Source of the DNA: Apostichopus japonicus
Taxonomy: Eukaryota > Echinodermata > Holothuroidea > Aspidochirotida > Stichopodidae
NCBI RefSeq assembly: GCF_037975245.1
Contig: NC_092563.1
Span: 10,753,001-10,817,000, forward strand
Length of the DNA stretch: 64,000 bases
Reading direction: 5' to 3'
Both the position numbers and the translations under genes were made by a program. This document shows, piece by piece, positions 34,491-47,500 of this stretch. A model generated the notes under the pieces. The model saw only the letters and a program-made list of their open reading frames with translations. It made no database searches and was not told the origin of the DNA. The first letter of the stretch is position 1, and each line of letters starts with the position of its first letter.

Positions 34491-34715
34491 TTATTGTTAA
34501 GCAATATTGTGACATGTACTATGTAGGCTAACTTGCAATTGCACTGCAGTGGTGATGAACAGAAACACTTAGAGCACATACCATCAAACTATGTACTTAT
34601 CTTGCTTATACGTAGTCGGCAGTGTGCGAACCTACGCGGTATAACCCCCTTACATTTCCATTCTTTACAAGGCCAGGCCTTCATAATCCAAGTAGGCCCT
34701 AGTAGCATGGTGGGC

Positions 34716-35291
34716 TCATAATTGACGCACTTACGGATTTGATCAACGATATCTATCAAGGAAAAATCCAAATCACTATACTGTATGTGTTTTTCATATG
34801 TGTAGTTACTCAGAAATGTTATGATCTCAAAATATTTAAGGTTCTGTGCTTATGCACCGTACAATTGAGCAGAATTTAACCACAAAATGTCTGCCGTGCC
34901 AAGTTCTTTCATACCCCTAAATTGACACATTCGTTGTAAAGCTAACTGTAGTGTAGGCCTTAGTATACATCCATTGACTTAAGATGCTGTTTGCTATACT
35001 CTGAGCCTCTAAGCTCAGACTGGTCAGGTTCCAGAAAGCAGTGTTATCATATTGAGGTAATGTTGGTTATTTTTAGGGTGTAAGATTTCCAAATGACGTA
35101 AAAATGTGCAAAACTGGTCGGAGGGTGTTAAAAGTTTTAAAAATACCACAATTTGGTCAGCAAATAGCTGAAATGGATTCAAAATCATAAAATATGTCAT
35201 TCTGCTTGACTGCAAAAAGTTTAGGTGGCCTGCTGTATCGTTGCTAGTAATAATTGAAGGTGCGTCAATTACGGGGGTGCGTCAATTATGA
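34716..35291. mobile_element. Candidate TIR element, 576 bp, no clear TSD
   Basis: The ends TCATAATTGACGCAC (34716-34730) and its exact complement (35277-35291) are inverted 15-bp repeats, and the right arm has a second copy of GTGCGTCAATTA just inside. I could not find a target duplication, so the boundaries are provisional. Confidence 0.45.
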
Positions 35292-35610
35292 AGCCTTTAC
35301 TATACTTGTAAGTTTTAGTCTACCTTCATATTCCAAGGGCATAGACTAGTCTTAACTGTAAGGCGTAAGATAGGCCCATGCAAAAGGACTTATATACTTA
35401 AAGTTTAACCTAGGTCTTTGTAAACAACATGCGAGTTCAGAGAATAGTTTATTTGCATTGCGCAATGGAGGTCAAGACGTCAAATGAGAATACTCGCGTT
35501 GAGACGAGAGTTGTCTGTCCGCATACCCACGCTAACTTAATGAGCACTTACAGTAAACATTAGAAATCGCATAATTTACGTCTAAATGTACTCTGTTTTT
35601 TCGCTTTGGG

Positions 35611-36191
35611 ATGGATATTCCTACAAGTTTGGAAGAGTTTAAACTTTGGAAAGTTGACAGACTGAAGGAATTTTTAAAGAAAAGAAAATTGAAGATGAGT
35701 GGCCGGAAAGAAGAGTTGGATGCTTTAGCTTATAAATGCTGCCGTACAGATGAACATTGCTGAAGTTAACATAGCAGATGTGCGAAATGAAAAGGCAGAA
35801 GACTACGCATCGGTGCTTCAGGTTGAAGGAGCTGACCCTGCCCGATCCATTCTCGGATTTGCCACTTGCATGGGAAGGCGAAGTTGCAATGGAAAAATGG
35901 CCGCCTTGCATGTTCATTGATATTGCGCATTATTTAACCAGTATTGATAACATTGAACTGAAGCAAAGACTGATGACGGACTATAAAGATGGTAAAGCCT
36001 TCAGCTATTTAGAGTCTGGGTGACTCTGGGAAATTTTTTACAATGCCATTTCTGCCGAGTCAAGGTTGTGCTTTCTAAAGGCAGAGTGTACACCATCACA
36101 GCGTATGAATAATATTCCTTGGAAAGCTTGGATTTGTTTGGAGAAATCTCCCGGAAAGATCATGCATGGATATTGTACTGAGTCTGTACTT
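35611..36191 (+). pseudogene. Broken SAP-domain gene of the SAP-SWIM transposon-associated type
   Basis: The ATG at 35611 opens a 50-residue frame with a clear SAP motif (FKLWKVDRLKEFLKKR, then SGRKEELDAL; a DNA-binding helix-extended-loop-helix), ending at TGA 35761-35763. The continuation lies in another frame from about 35778 and contains a Trp/Asp-rich segment (WPPCMFIDIAHYL). It is interrupted again by an in-frame TGA at 36021-36023. It then resumes with CFLKAECTPSQR- and KIMHGYC-type words, and a GTAAGT donor follows at 36202. The order resembles the large SAP-SWIM-YqaJ-nuclease proteins scattered in invertebrate genomes; this family link is from memory. The SWIM and nuclease parts are not seen. 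One frameshift and one stop make it a remnant. Confidence 0.6.
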
Positions 36192-36202
36192 GTTTTGCTG
36201 GG

Positions 36203-37100
36203 TAAGTTTCATAGTTTCAGATCAGCGGACAATATCTGAATGGGTTAAGTTTGCAAGCAATCATACAGTATGTCTTGAGATATTCAAACAGAGGTCAGAA
36301 ATAAAATATAAAGTACAAGCCTGGGCCCTAAGGTTTAAATGTTCCTTATCGGTAGAAAATGCATCAATTTTATGAATCTCAATTTCAATATCAAACCAAA
36401 AAAGTAAATAAAACCATACCAGAACTGCATGCTGAGTCATATGAAAAAGTGAAGGAATTTTTATTTTGGCCCTTCAATCCCCTTTTGTACAGTAGGGGTG
36501 CACTGGAACTCAGTTCAGTTCACTTTACAATGTTAGGTTATGTAGGCCTATTTAGATCTACAGTTCTGTCAGTGTCACTGTCAGTATTTTAGACTCGAGT
36601 TGCTTACGATATTCTCTAAAAAAAACAGTTCAGGCTCATAATGAAAAACAAAAGGGCAAAAAAGTTTGTTCCATGCTATATTTTAAATTCATTTCATTGA
36701 AGCTGTCATTGTTTACGTTTTCCGAGGATTCCATTCTCAGTTGACCTGACCCCAAGTGAGAATCGAGCATGCGCACTTGTAACTCTGAACTCGCTTATTA
36801 TTTGATCAGAGTGTTGTTATGCAAGTTGTGGAGGCAGGAATAGCTATAAAAGGAGAATAACATGTTGACAGGTGAAGTTTGAGTGTGGCGTTTCAGTGAC
36901 ATTTTGCAGTGATGCAAGGACTTTGTATCTTTTAAATTGCTTGGGAAGTTGGGAGTGAATTCCAGAGGATGACACCACGATTACCAATTGCAATTGGCTG
37001 AGGTTTGTCCTCGAGTAAACTACATGCATAGGGATTTTGGAGCGAGTATCGTAAATAAGAAAGTCCCAGTTATAAGTGAAAAACGAGTCAAAGCTTCTTG
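36203..37100. other. No gene seen
   Basis: AT-rich unique sequence. A frame at 36359-36592 has no domain. Nothing links it to the upstream pseudogene except proximity. Confidence 0.4.
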
Positions 37101-37106
37101 GTAAAT

Positions 37107-37201
37107 GACCGATGCTGTGGCCTAGTGGATAAAGGCAGTGGCAAGTGAAGCAATGAGGCTTAGCAATTGGGAGATTCCAGGTTCGATACCCGGCCGGGTC
37201 A
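37107..37201 (+). repeat. tRNA-derived SINE head
   Basis: TGGCCTAGTGGA (37118-37129) is an A box and GGTTCGATACC (37180-37190) a B box. CCGGGTC after the T-arm matches a tRNA acceptor 3' half, but the 5' half (GACCGAT) pairs only partly. The boxes are further apart than in most tRNAs. This is a SINE or tRNA pseudogene, not a working tRNA. Confidence 0.6.
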
Positions 37202-37895
37202 TAGTAATGTGGGTTTTTCATCCAAGAGCAATCTACGGTTTTCCCATCTGCAGTGACTTTCTAAATTGAAAAGATTCCAAATTTGAGTTTATATGTTGAA
37301 TTTAAAGCCACCCGATGTGTAATTTGTAATCCATGTGGTTCTCCCACAATTGTGGCAATAATTGTTGTAAATATAACTGAAAAAGGAAATGTCAATGAAA
37401 TTTGTACATAAAAATCCCAACTTGGTAGCTATAGAGATCGAAAACATTTAAAATGTTTGAGTCTTGAAACAGAAGAGTGCTATGAGAAAAGAAATGGACA
37501 TCGTGGATATTTCTAATAATCTTATTCTGTAAGAGATGCAGATTATTTAGAGAGTCTTTTGAGCATTCCCCCAAAGTAAAAAGCTGTAATTAAGATGAGG
37601 AAGAACTAATGCATTATAAATCGTTATGAGCACACTTTGTAGATAACATCATTAACACTGGATATTGTTTTTTAAATAGGTGAAATATGCTCTTTCCTAT
37701 TTAGTATGATTTCAGTTACAATTCTCAGAAATTTTGTGGCTGATGAGGGCTCAATTGACATGCCACACACACAGGCTTAGTGATACATTAAAGCCATCAT
37801 ATCGTTTGTTATCAAAATTAAGAACGTGTTTTTGATTCCTTGCAAAAAGGCTCAAGGAATCTATGCTATGGTGTGTGCATGTGTAAGTGTGCGTG
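37202..37895. other. No gene seen
   Basis: AT-rich sequence. From about 37845 a GT-rich tract begins that belongs to the dispersed AGGTCA repeat family. Confidence 0.4.
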
Positions 37896-38083
37896 CGTTT
37901 GTTTTTCTATCTGACCGAGGACTTGAACAAAAGAATTCCAGGTCCTCGGTTGTGATTTCTAAAGAATCACCACATCCTCGGAAGAATTCTATTGTATGGG
38001 GTATTGTTAAGGTTAGGGTACGTGGATATGAACAATGGAAAATACAATGGGATCCTCGGTTGTAATGTACTGTAATACAAACG
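37896..38083. mobile_element. 188-bp TIR element inserted in a GT microsatellite (copy 1)
   Basis: The left arm starts CGTTTGTTTTTCTATCTGA and the right arm ends near ...AATACAAACG. An inner inverted word is ACCGAGGAC/GTCCTCGG. Both outer edges are GT repeats. 48627-48799 is a second copy sharing AAAAGAATTCCAGGTCCTCG and GGTATTGTTAAGGTTAGGGT. Confidence 0.7.
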
Positions 38084-38089
38084 TGTGTG

Positions 38090-38705
38090 TGTGTGTGTAT
38101 AACTCAACAATGGCAAGCTGGATTGAAGTCATACTTAGTACATAAATGCTCCATACTGAGTAGAAGAACCCTATTGATTTTGGTGCTTATCTCATGAATA
38201 ATAATGAGGTCACAGGGTCCAACTTGAAAATCTCCAAATGCTAATAACTCTGCAATGGAAAGTCAGAATTTATTCATACTTGGTATTAATGTGTTGGTAC
38301 TTGGTAGATAATTGGTACATGGTAATATATGCTCAAGTCGATGTTATGCAAATTTATTAGGGGCGGGGCTTAAGTTTATTTTCACAAAAATATCTTGGTA
38401 ACTGAACAACGACAAGTTGGATTGAAGTCGTATTTTGGTACATGTATAGATGCCCCATAGTTAGTAGAAGAACCCCATTGAGTTTGGTGCTCATCTCAAG
38501 AATAATGAGGTCACTCGGTCAAACGTAAAAATCTTCAAATGCTTATAACTCTGCAACGAAAGTCAGAATTTATATGTACTTAATATTAATATGTTGGTAG
38601 ATAGCAGGTACATGGTGATATATGTTCAAGTTGATATTATGCATATTTATTAGGAGGTGGGGCTTAAGTTGACTTTTACTAAAATAGCTTGTAAACACGG
38701 TAACT
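38090..38705. repeat. Two-copy tandem repeat of about 300 bp
   Basis: Two consecutive units share 'agaagaaccc', 'attgagtttggtgct', 'ataatgaggtcac', 'taactctgcaa' and 'aagttg-attgaagtc'. Each has single AGGTCA half-sites. It belongs to the widespread family seen also at 40870-41330 and 44840-46310. Confidence 0.6.
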
Positions 38706-40380
38706 GAATAATAGAGTTCGACAAATAATCAGTTGGATAATCGGCATTGGGCCGATTATCAGACAATCGGTTAATAATCAGCATCAGCAAAATCCATTGC
38801 GCTACCCATTATGCTGAACCAATTATTACGTTCCACATAAAGGATTGTATTTTCCACGATTTTAATTCACCACAACCACAACGGGAAAAGCCGGGAAGGT
38901 TACAGTATTGCAAGTCCCTCTCACACAAGATTGTACTAATGCTCTTCGATATACTATCCGGTTTAAGACAGTTAACATCATACAGTATACCTGCCATAAG
39001 CTTAGGGGGACAACGTAATTATTGTTTTGTTTTTTTCGATGAATATTGTAACCTTTGCAATAATGATGGCGTGTGTGTGTGCTGTGTGTGTGCATTTGTG
39101 ACGCCCAGCTTGTAAACACGATATCTCAAGAAGGGAAAGTTGGACCAAGTTCATGTGTATTGTGTAGATGTACCACATTGAGTACAAGAAGCCTATTGTT
39201 TTTGGTCGAAGTCAAAGGTCATTTGGGGTCACCACGGGTCAAATAGTGAAAACCTTGTAAACACGATATCTCAGGATGTGAAGCATGGGCAGACTTCATA
39301 TTTAATGTGTAAATGAACCATATTGTGTAAAAGAAGCCTATTGTTTTTCATGGAGGGCAAAGGTCATTTGGGGGCACCAGGGGTCAAATTGTGAAGACCT
39401 TGTGAATATCTCAAGAAGGGAATCATGGGCCAACCTCTAATTTCATGTGTAGATGTACCACATTGAGTTAATGAAGCCTATTGTTTTTGGTGGAGGTCAA
39501 AGGCCATTGGAGGTAATTAGAGGTCAAATCTTGAAACCTTGTTAACATGTACACCCTCACTATACATTACGTCAGATTCATGAAGGCAACTGCTCATGTT
39601 ACATCATCAAAACCACAATGCATTTTGCATTCTGGTTCCTAGCGTACTGAAGTACATATTTCAAATCCTCCAACAAGTGCTGTATTCTGTACCTCCCCCC
39701 CCCCCCCCATCCGTAGCAGTGAGAATATAGCTATCCTTGAGTTGCATGTACTGTCTGGGTCGGTATTTGAATAAGGTATTTAATTTTTACTGGGTATTGA
39801 AGGTTGTTTTGGATGTATACCTGGTGTTTTCGGTATATTAGTTGATGACAGATTTCATTACCATCGGTATGAGTATGAAAGAAATTACTGGTATTATCGG
39901 TATACGATGCATCCTAGTCCAAGGGTAGATTCTTGAGGGACACCTACCTTACAGTTTAATTTGGAAGAGGATTTATCATTATAGTGTACAGTACGTACTC
40001 AGCATTGTAACAAACGCAGTATTCTGCTTCCCGTACGCAATGTTTTGGCCAGGGACGCAAAATCTTCAAATTGCTTTTTCCGGTGGACGTAAACTTTTTT
40101 TTTTGAGAAACAAACCCCAAATACACATTCACAACTAGGTCTTTCATTATTTCTTTTCAAAAAACCACAACTTCTTCAAGAACCAAAAGTTCTCCTACTT
40201 TTACAGATCATTGAATTTGTTTAAAAATGAATATATCATCACAATTAACCGCAAGGTACAGGGTTAACAACACTCCAGTACGGAGATTTTCATTCTATAA
40301 AAATAGACAATGCTTTTCCAAAATTCCTGTGATTTGATTGGTTAATAGTCCCCATCCATTGTCTGTGAACATTCTTCGCA
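38706..40380. repeat. Mixed repeats: palindrome cluster, AGGTCA repeats, hAT-like end
   Basis: 38712-38790 is a cluster of ATAATCGG/CCGATTAT palindromes starting TAGAGTTCGACAAATAATC. 39060-39560 is about three tandem units (near 135 bp) with CACGATATCTCAAGAAGGGA, CACATTGAGTACAAGAAGCC and TCAAAGGTCATTTGGGGTCA. 39770-39916 is a GGTATT-word array ending GATGCATCCTA, a hAT-like right end without a visible partner. No gene is seen. Confidence 0.55.
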
Positions 40381-40856
40381 TCGGGCGAAGGAGCGACCGC
40401 CTCCCTGGAGCATTTTTTAATTTTTTTTTTACGATATTGCTAGTAATTTAAAATAGGAAATGCTTAGATGCAACTCACAAGGCCTGGCGCTTCTTGCCAA
40501 CTCATGGTGGGGCTACGCTTACTGTAGATGGTTTGCCTACAAGCTTCGCCCTCCCTTGGCAAATTCCTCGCTATGCGCCTGTCTAACCGTGTCACAATTA
40601 ATATATCACCAATAAACGTCACAAACTTTTACTGAAAGTAGTTTTTACTTTTTTTTCGAAATGAATGGGCTAGACGGACCGCAACCATAATGAAATTTGG
40701 TTTGCTGATAAAAAAGGAAAATAGTTTATGTAAATGTATATATGTACAAAATATCACGAAGCGCACAAACAATTTTGGGGATGAAAGTTGCTACGGGCCT
40801 GTACCCAAGCAAATGTCCCCCCCAATATTTGAAACAAATTGCCGCCCCTGGCTGCT
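40381..40856. repeat. Second copy of the repeat found at the window start
   Basis: 40565-40725 repeats the first 160 bases of the window, and 40846-40856 repeats the end word CGCCCCTG near 1338. The left part (GGGCGAAGGAGCGACCGCC) resembles 665-700. It is a dispersed TIR-type transposon copy without an enzyme. Confidence 0.65.
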
Positions 40857-43800
40857 TGCCTTGGCTATTTGAAAACTCATGGACATTTAGATGTAGGTCA
40901 CACATTCTGTGTAGATGCATATTTGGTGAGCAGAAGAGCCTGTTGCATTTTGTGCTTATAGTGTGGGTATAAATGAGGTCATCGCTAAAAGGTGAAAATA
41001 TTCAAATTACATAACCATTAGTTGGATTGTATTCAAACTTAATATTTCATTGTATAGTGATGAAATGTACTTGGTGATGAGTGTTCAACTTGATTCATGC
41101 ATTATTATGGAGCTTAAAGATACTTTGCAGCAGCTAGCTGGGGTATGCGATAACTCAATAGAGAAATGTTAGGTGATAGTCAAACGGTCAAATGGTGTAA
41201 ATGAATTTTAGGGAATAAGGAACCCTTTTGTTTTGGTTGCTTCTGTAAATATTTTGAGGTGAATGTTCAATTTACACCAATTACTTTATAGAATTGTAAC
41301 CAATTTGGCATGACGTTGATTAGTATTAGCAGGTGTGGAATATGGTAACTATATTCATAAACTGTTGTATGCAAATGAGCTGACATCAGAGCTAAGAAAA
41401 ATATATATATACATGATTGAATACTTCCAAGTCAAATGTGTTATTGCTGATTGGTATTCAAATTTGTCGCTAGGACACCACACCAGGTGCAAGATGACAT
41501 GTATTAATTTGATATATATATATACAGTAGTAGTTTTTTAAAGTTCACAAAAAAGGTCAGCCACTTAATGCGACGCAAAGATAGAAAAAGAAGAAAAAAA
41601 ACATCGCTTATTTCAGCAAGCTGTTTGGAATAAATTCCTGGCAATCTGCGTTAATCAAATGGACGCAGTGTCTGCTGCAGCTACAGTAGTTGCAGATACT
41701 GAATTAAATTAATCATGATGACTTAAGTTACAGTACTGTATATCTTCGCATAAAATGGAGGCAAATTTTATCGCATTTTATTCCTTTCTACTTGATTTTC
41801 TAAACTGTAATGTTGCACTCCTGTTTACGTGTAGCTGACTTTTACTTTTTTATTGGGATAGCATATATTTAAAACTTTAAATCCCTCTGTATTTTCATTT
41901 TGACATTGCCGCCCCAACACAATGTTTCATCCATGTTTACCGCAACAGCTACTGTCAGTATCTGAACTATTTAGGCTAATATAACAACTTGCAATACTCT
42001 GTTTCATTATACAAGATAGACTTGTCGTTCCAACCCGACCCTAGAAACGATGCTTTGTAAATGGGGCGTGAAGTAACTAATCCAAAGTATTGGATAAGAG
42101 AAGTACAAATAAAACATTCACTACGGAGTAAACTTGACAATACATTACATGTACAGTATAGAGATATTGTAACAGTAAGTGGGACTCTCTCTTCTCTTAA
42201 AAAATTTTCAGTGTCTTCATACAAAGTTCTTTTTCACTGGAATTTCCAGAGCAAGCGTATATCACATAGGCCAACAAAAGTTACTATTTTTTATTCCAGA
42301 ATTGTATCTCATTCTATGACTTTTTCACCAATTTATATCAAAATTTGGCCAAATCGGGCTAAAACAAAGTTGTAGCAAGCCTTTTGTGCACATGCTCCAA
42401 AACTTGTTTGTAGGGAACTTTTGCCCACTTTCCCTGTTTTTGATGATTACTGTAAGCCCCGCCTCCAAGTCTGGTTTGTAGCAGATTGGCTATGACTCAT
42501 GGCAGCTACATGTAAGATATACGAAAATGGCTACCCTCGCGACCAATTTTCTGTACTGTTGTGAGGTACGCTGCTGGTAGTGTATTGCACACTAATCCCA
42601 TATACACATTGTTGTACTGCTGAACGCTACGTAGTGCATTTAATCTATATTAGGACTTCGTCTGTTTATAGCTCCATGGTTTTAGTAATATCCATTTAAG
42701 GATTGTACTGGTGTTCAGGTAGCTTTTCAGAGCAAGGGTCATGATAAGTTTGTTTGATTGCCCATCAGGTATTTTTGTATATGTATACACATTGTTGTAC
42801 TGCAGAAGGCTACTTAGGCCTAGTGCATCCTATATTAGGCCTTCATTTAGTAATAGCCACATTATCATAATATCATTGTACTTGTGTTCAGGCAGCTTTT
42901 GGGCCAGGGTAAGTTTGTTTGATTGCCTTACAGTGTGTTTTAATTAAGTTAAGTTTCCAACTTATATATTAACTGTGACTCCATAATTTTAACATAATGT
43001 TAATGGGATAATACAACAACTATTAGGAATAGAGTGTTTATTGTGCATTTCTAGAATGAAGCATCATTATGAATTAACAGCTTGTTTGGTATATTTCTAT
43101 AACCCCCCCCCCAAAAAAAAAGAAGAAGAAAGAATTAAAAACAAAAATAATAATCTATCACATTTTATTTTCACTTGAGTATGTGTAAAAGAGGAGCCAG
43201 CCATAGCATCTCAACTTTTATAAGACTAAAAATTGTATAAGGTTATGTTTTAATTATAAGGATATAAGATGTATAACTATAAGGTTATAAGAAGTTTGTT
43301 TTAAGCTTTCTATTGAACCTGTGATGTTTGACATCAAATATACAAATAATTAAAAGAAAATACTAAAATGGAGAGGAACTGGGGTGGCTATTAGTATTAG
43401 GGGAGGAGGAGGCCACCCATCACTTTCAATTAAAAACTTGTAATCTACTTGTATCTTATTTTTTCCAAGTCATGAAATCTTCATGTCAGAAAAATTGAGA
43501 TGGAAAAACGTGGGTTGTTTTGATACTTGGAAGTGGACACAGTTTTGATGGTAGTCACCACTACAGTCTACAGTAACATACAGTAGGTCGATAGGCCTAG
43601 CTTTCTCAAGGTGGGCATCAAGAAATATGGTCGAGTTGTTCGCCTCTTCTTATTTGGCCGTTGTCATTGACGTCAAACTAAATGACCAAAAAGTCCAACA
43701 GAGACTGACCCAAGATGAAGGATACCACATAAAAAACAAGTTCTTAAATTTTCTATAACATTACTAAACCTTGCAAGGACATACAAGCAATGAGCGCTAA

Positions 43801-44537
43801 AGGCAACACTCGCAGGATGAAGTGTAACCTGCAGAGACTATTCGTGGCAAAGTAGCGTAAATGCAAGTTTTATATTTGTTGTACCATGATTGATATTGAT
43901 AATTGTACAGACAGAGCAAAGATATGAAATTAGGAATCGAAATTAGAACTTCCAACTTATTGAGATACTGCGTCATTGATGCTCTTGTTTTTTATTTGTT
44001 ACTGAGTGTGCAAAAATTTCTTATAAAGTTTAATAAATTTGCATGTTGTAGAGCAACTTCTTTAACATTGATTTGATTATATTTCTATTTGTCATTCAAT
44101 TCTAAAATCTCATGATAACACACGGAGGGCCATAGCTTGACTGCAATCCAGTATGAAGGTTTCAGGGAGTCGACCTTGTCAAATTGTTGAAAATTATGCA
44201 AGCTGGTGATCCTTGCATTTGTGTTAACTTTACATCATGAATGAAGTTTCATGGAGCTCTACAGTACTATTAACCCTTTCAATGTGGTCACCTAAAGTGT
44301 TAGTGTTGAGTAGCACCCAAAGAATGGAAAATGAAGTAGTGAGTTTTGCATTTGTATAACCACATATAGTGTATTTGCTGACAGCAGTCAGTGATATGGA
44401 CCACAATGAAAATGAGTTATTTTTACCTACTTTGCATTAAGTACCAATACAAACAATGTAAAGTGTGTATACAATAGTTGATGTGTTCCTGGCATATAAG
44501 TCAATTCATTTTCTTAATATTTTTTTCTTCTATACAG
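40857..44537. other. Upstream region of the EF-hand gene; repeats, no exon assigned
   Basis: 40870-41330 is a diverged AGGTCA-family repeat. 41400-41530 has TATATA microsatellites. 42470-42560 is a little more GC-rich and holds ATTGGCT (inverted CCAAT type), TGACTCA and a GTAAGAT donor-like word. It could contain a first non-coding exon or promoter, but this is a guess. The rest shows nothing recognisable. Confidence 0.3.
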
Positions 44538-44580
44538 CAATTATGGATGTGGATATGTTTTCAAGGCATTCTGAGAATGG
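44538..44580 (+). CDS. EF-hand gene, exon with start codon
   Basis: A TTTTTTTCTTCTATACAG acceptor precedes the exon and GTAGGT follows it. The ATG at 44543 has A at -3. Thirteen residues (MDVDMFSRHSENG) lead into the first EF-hand-like loop, with the last codon split. Confidence 0.6.
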
Positions 44581-47500
44581 GTAGGTATTTTGTTTCTTCC
44601 AATATTATTCATGAGAGCCCCCCAGAATCGTTTGAAAAATTACTGGATTCTCCCAGTTCAATTCCCAGCTGAATTCTGCAAATAAAGATGCAATTTGCTA
44701 TGGCCAACTATAAGTTTCTTTGATTCCATACTCAAGGCAAAATGAATCTATGTGATATTGTGTGAATGCTATGTCTTTGTACATAAACATGATAACTTAC
44801 CAAAAGTACAGCTCAAACTTAATGGTATAGGCTAATTTGGTTGTAGGTGCCCCTCAATAAGCTCGACACTTTGAGCAGTTTTAGTAGTTGTCAAAGGTAA
44901 TTTGAGGTCAACAGGAGGCAAAATTTGAAAACCTAGCTATGATGAACCTCATGTTTGGTTACAGGGCAAGTAACCTACTGTACTGTATGCAGTCTATTGT
45001 GTGTACATGCATGTATGTGTGTTTGTGATGCCCTCCTAACACAATAGCTCAAGATAGGTAACCTCTGCAGTTCTCATATTTGGCATGTGACTTCCCTATA
45101 AGAACATGTTAAGGTTGGAGGTTAAAAGTTCATTTGGAAATGTGAAAATCTCAAAAATGCTGTGACCAGAACCTGAACATCAAAGGAGCTCATATATTCA
45201 TGGTAGGATAGCCTTACATAGTGTACAGTTTTTTCACAATTTGGTGTAGGACAGAGTCCATTTAAGGTCACTACAGTGAAGCTGCAGTGACCTCATACTC
45301 AGAATGAACATCCACCTCAGTGAGTCCAATAAATGTAATGTTTTTTGAAGAGGTCAAAGAATGATATAGGTCAAATGTCTGAAAATATTTTGAATATGAA
45401 TAAATAATATAAGTAAATCTTGGATGAACGTCGTAATTGGTATAAATAAAGGTGTCCCATTGTGATGTGGTTGTTTTACATAAGTTTGGCGAACATAGTT
45501 GGGCCTACTTCTGCTCAGTGAAGTGGCTGAATATACAATACACTCTACTTTTGAAAGAATCGTGAACAATCCATACAGTATGTCAGAAGATTCTGCTTTA
45601 GAGTTGATACTCTTTAGTTGGGTGACTTCACAGTAAACACACTGGACCCTTGTATTGACAACTTTTCCAAATTGAAGCTTGTCATATGTACTTGTAAGCT
45701 TGGAAGTCACTCTGGTTTCTTCATATATGTATTCCTTGATGAAAGTAAGGGAAATCTAGATGATGGTGATGGCACATGTGTGTTTGGGCAGGGTGGGGTG
45801 GGGGTTTGTTTGTGACACCTTGTCTTGTAAGTACGATAACTCATTGAAACATAGGAAGGTGCCATTTCATATGCACATGTCTCACAGACTATCAGAATGA
45901 AAGGTCAAAGGTAAAATGAAAGCAACAAGATGGAAATCCAGTTGCATATATTCCCAAACACCCTTCATGAACAATTGATTATGTGCTGTGCTACAGTACA
46001 TAAAATCATCTTTAAACTTAATACTGTTTTTTAAATTCTTGCCGGAGTCAAAAGGAATTTGTGCTATGGTAATGGTGTGTGTATGTATCTACCGCCCTTG
46101 CCTTGTAAACACCATAACGCAATAATGCATGTTGATAACTTCATACGTAGTATGTGGGTTCATCTTAGTGAGTGGAACATACCTATTGTTTCTCATGGAG
46201 ATTAAAGGTCATGCAATGTTATCAAGTTAAACTTTAAAACCTTATAAATATAGCTTTATCATTGAAGGTTGGTTGAATTTCATACTTGATATGTGGGTTG
46301 AAAAAGTGAAGGGGTGGGGGTAGGGTGAAGAATTTAGTGCAAGAACCTTGCTGCTCACCACTGTCAACCATGGTCAAATCTTCTTAATGTAGTGTTACAG
46401 TACTTTTACATGTTCTCATATGAAACCTGATGTAGCCGGCCAAAAACGCAGTGACCAGGCGTAAATATATTTTTAGGTTTGAAAAGATTCCAAGTGGCAC
46501 CTTCCCATGAGGGTAGGGCCAGTTTACTCTGAGATCGTGGGCACAACTTAAAAAGGCGGAATGCTCACACAAAAACAAACAAATAAAGGTAAAGTGGTTT
46601 GTTTACTATGCACATGGACGTTGTATTAATATCAATGGGGTTACTTAAACTTAATGTGAAATTATATAAATGGGTGTAACATACATATCTCGGAGCTCTT
46701 ACTTCTTTATAACAACTCCACTGAACTTAATGGAAAAAGAATACTTATCAGTCCCAACGAAAAAATAATAACAAAATCATGGCGCGGGTTGACCGAATGC
46801 ATTAGTACTCTCCCAGTCTGGGTATTTCTTTTGAGGTGTCTCCCCTCAGCACACTCTTGTTCGGCCAGATGTGTCAAGAAGATCTCCAAAGTTTCTCGCC
46901 TCTTGGTAGTTGTGCCGACGGCCCCCTTACATCATCGTCCATGAGCCCCTTCCAAAACACTATCCTAACGGTCCGGTCCACCTCTTCTGCAGAGATCCCT
47001 CCTCTGTCTTTGGCCTTCAAATCTTTTGGCTTTCTAATCTACACCCAAATGCTGCAGTAGTTTCCCCTTTCTGCTGGTGTGTATTATAGGCCTTTGCTAG
47101 CAAGTCTGTCCCTGATTCCACAGTTCCATAAATCCCCTCCAGCTTCTCCTCCATACTTGAGTTTGGGCCTTAATGTCTAACTACCCTAGCCCCTTGGCTC
47201 CTCAGGGAATTCCTAACTACATTCTCTATTACCTCCTTAGTGTGCATTTCTTTTTGCAGGAGACAAGAGATCTCATACTCCCACATTTGTCTCCGCTTTA
47301 TTTATTGTTAGTCTCCCCAGCAAAGATCAAAATTCTTCAGGGTTGGATGATGGTGGTCCCATGGGTTGGCGGGCTGGGGGAACTGATCCCTCTGAAGATA
47401 AGCTCAGGCTATCATCTTTTGCACTGTGTAACCTGCTAGCTTCAAGGCTTTGATCATGTCTTGTCGAGACATGTCGCTTAAGGGTCTTTGTATTGAAAGG

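Noticed and set aside
37107-37201. Functional tRNA gene
   Set aside because: The A and B boxes are good, but the acceptor stem pairs poorly and the spacing is long; a SINE or pseudogene is more likely.
42475-42560. First coding exon of the EF-hand gene (ATGGCTACC...)
   Set aside because: It would join the next exon in the wrong phase for the EF-hand frame; at most it is a non-coding leader.
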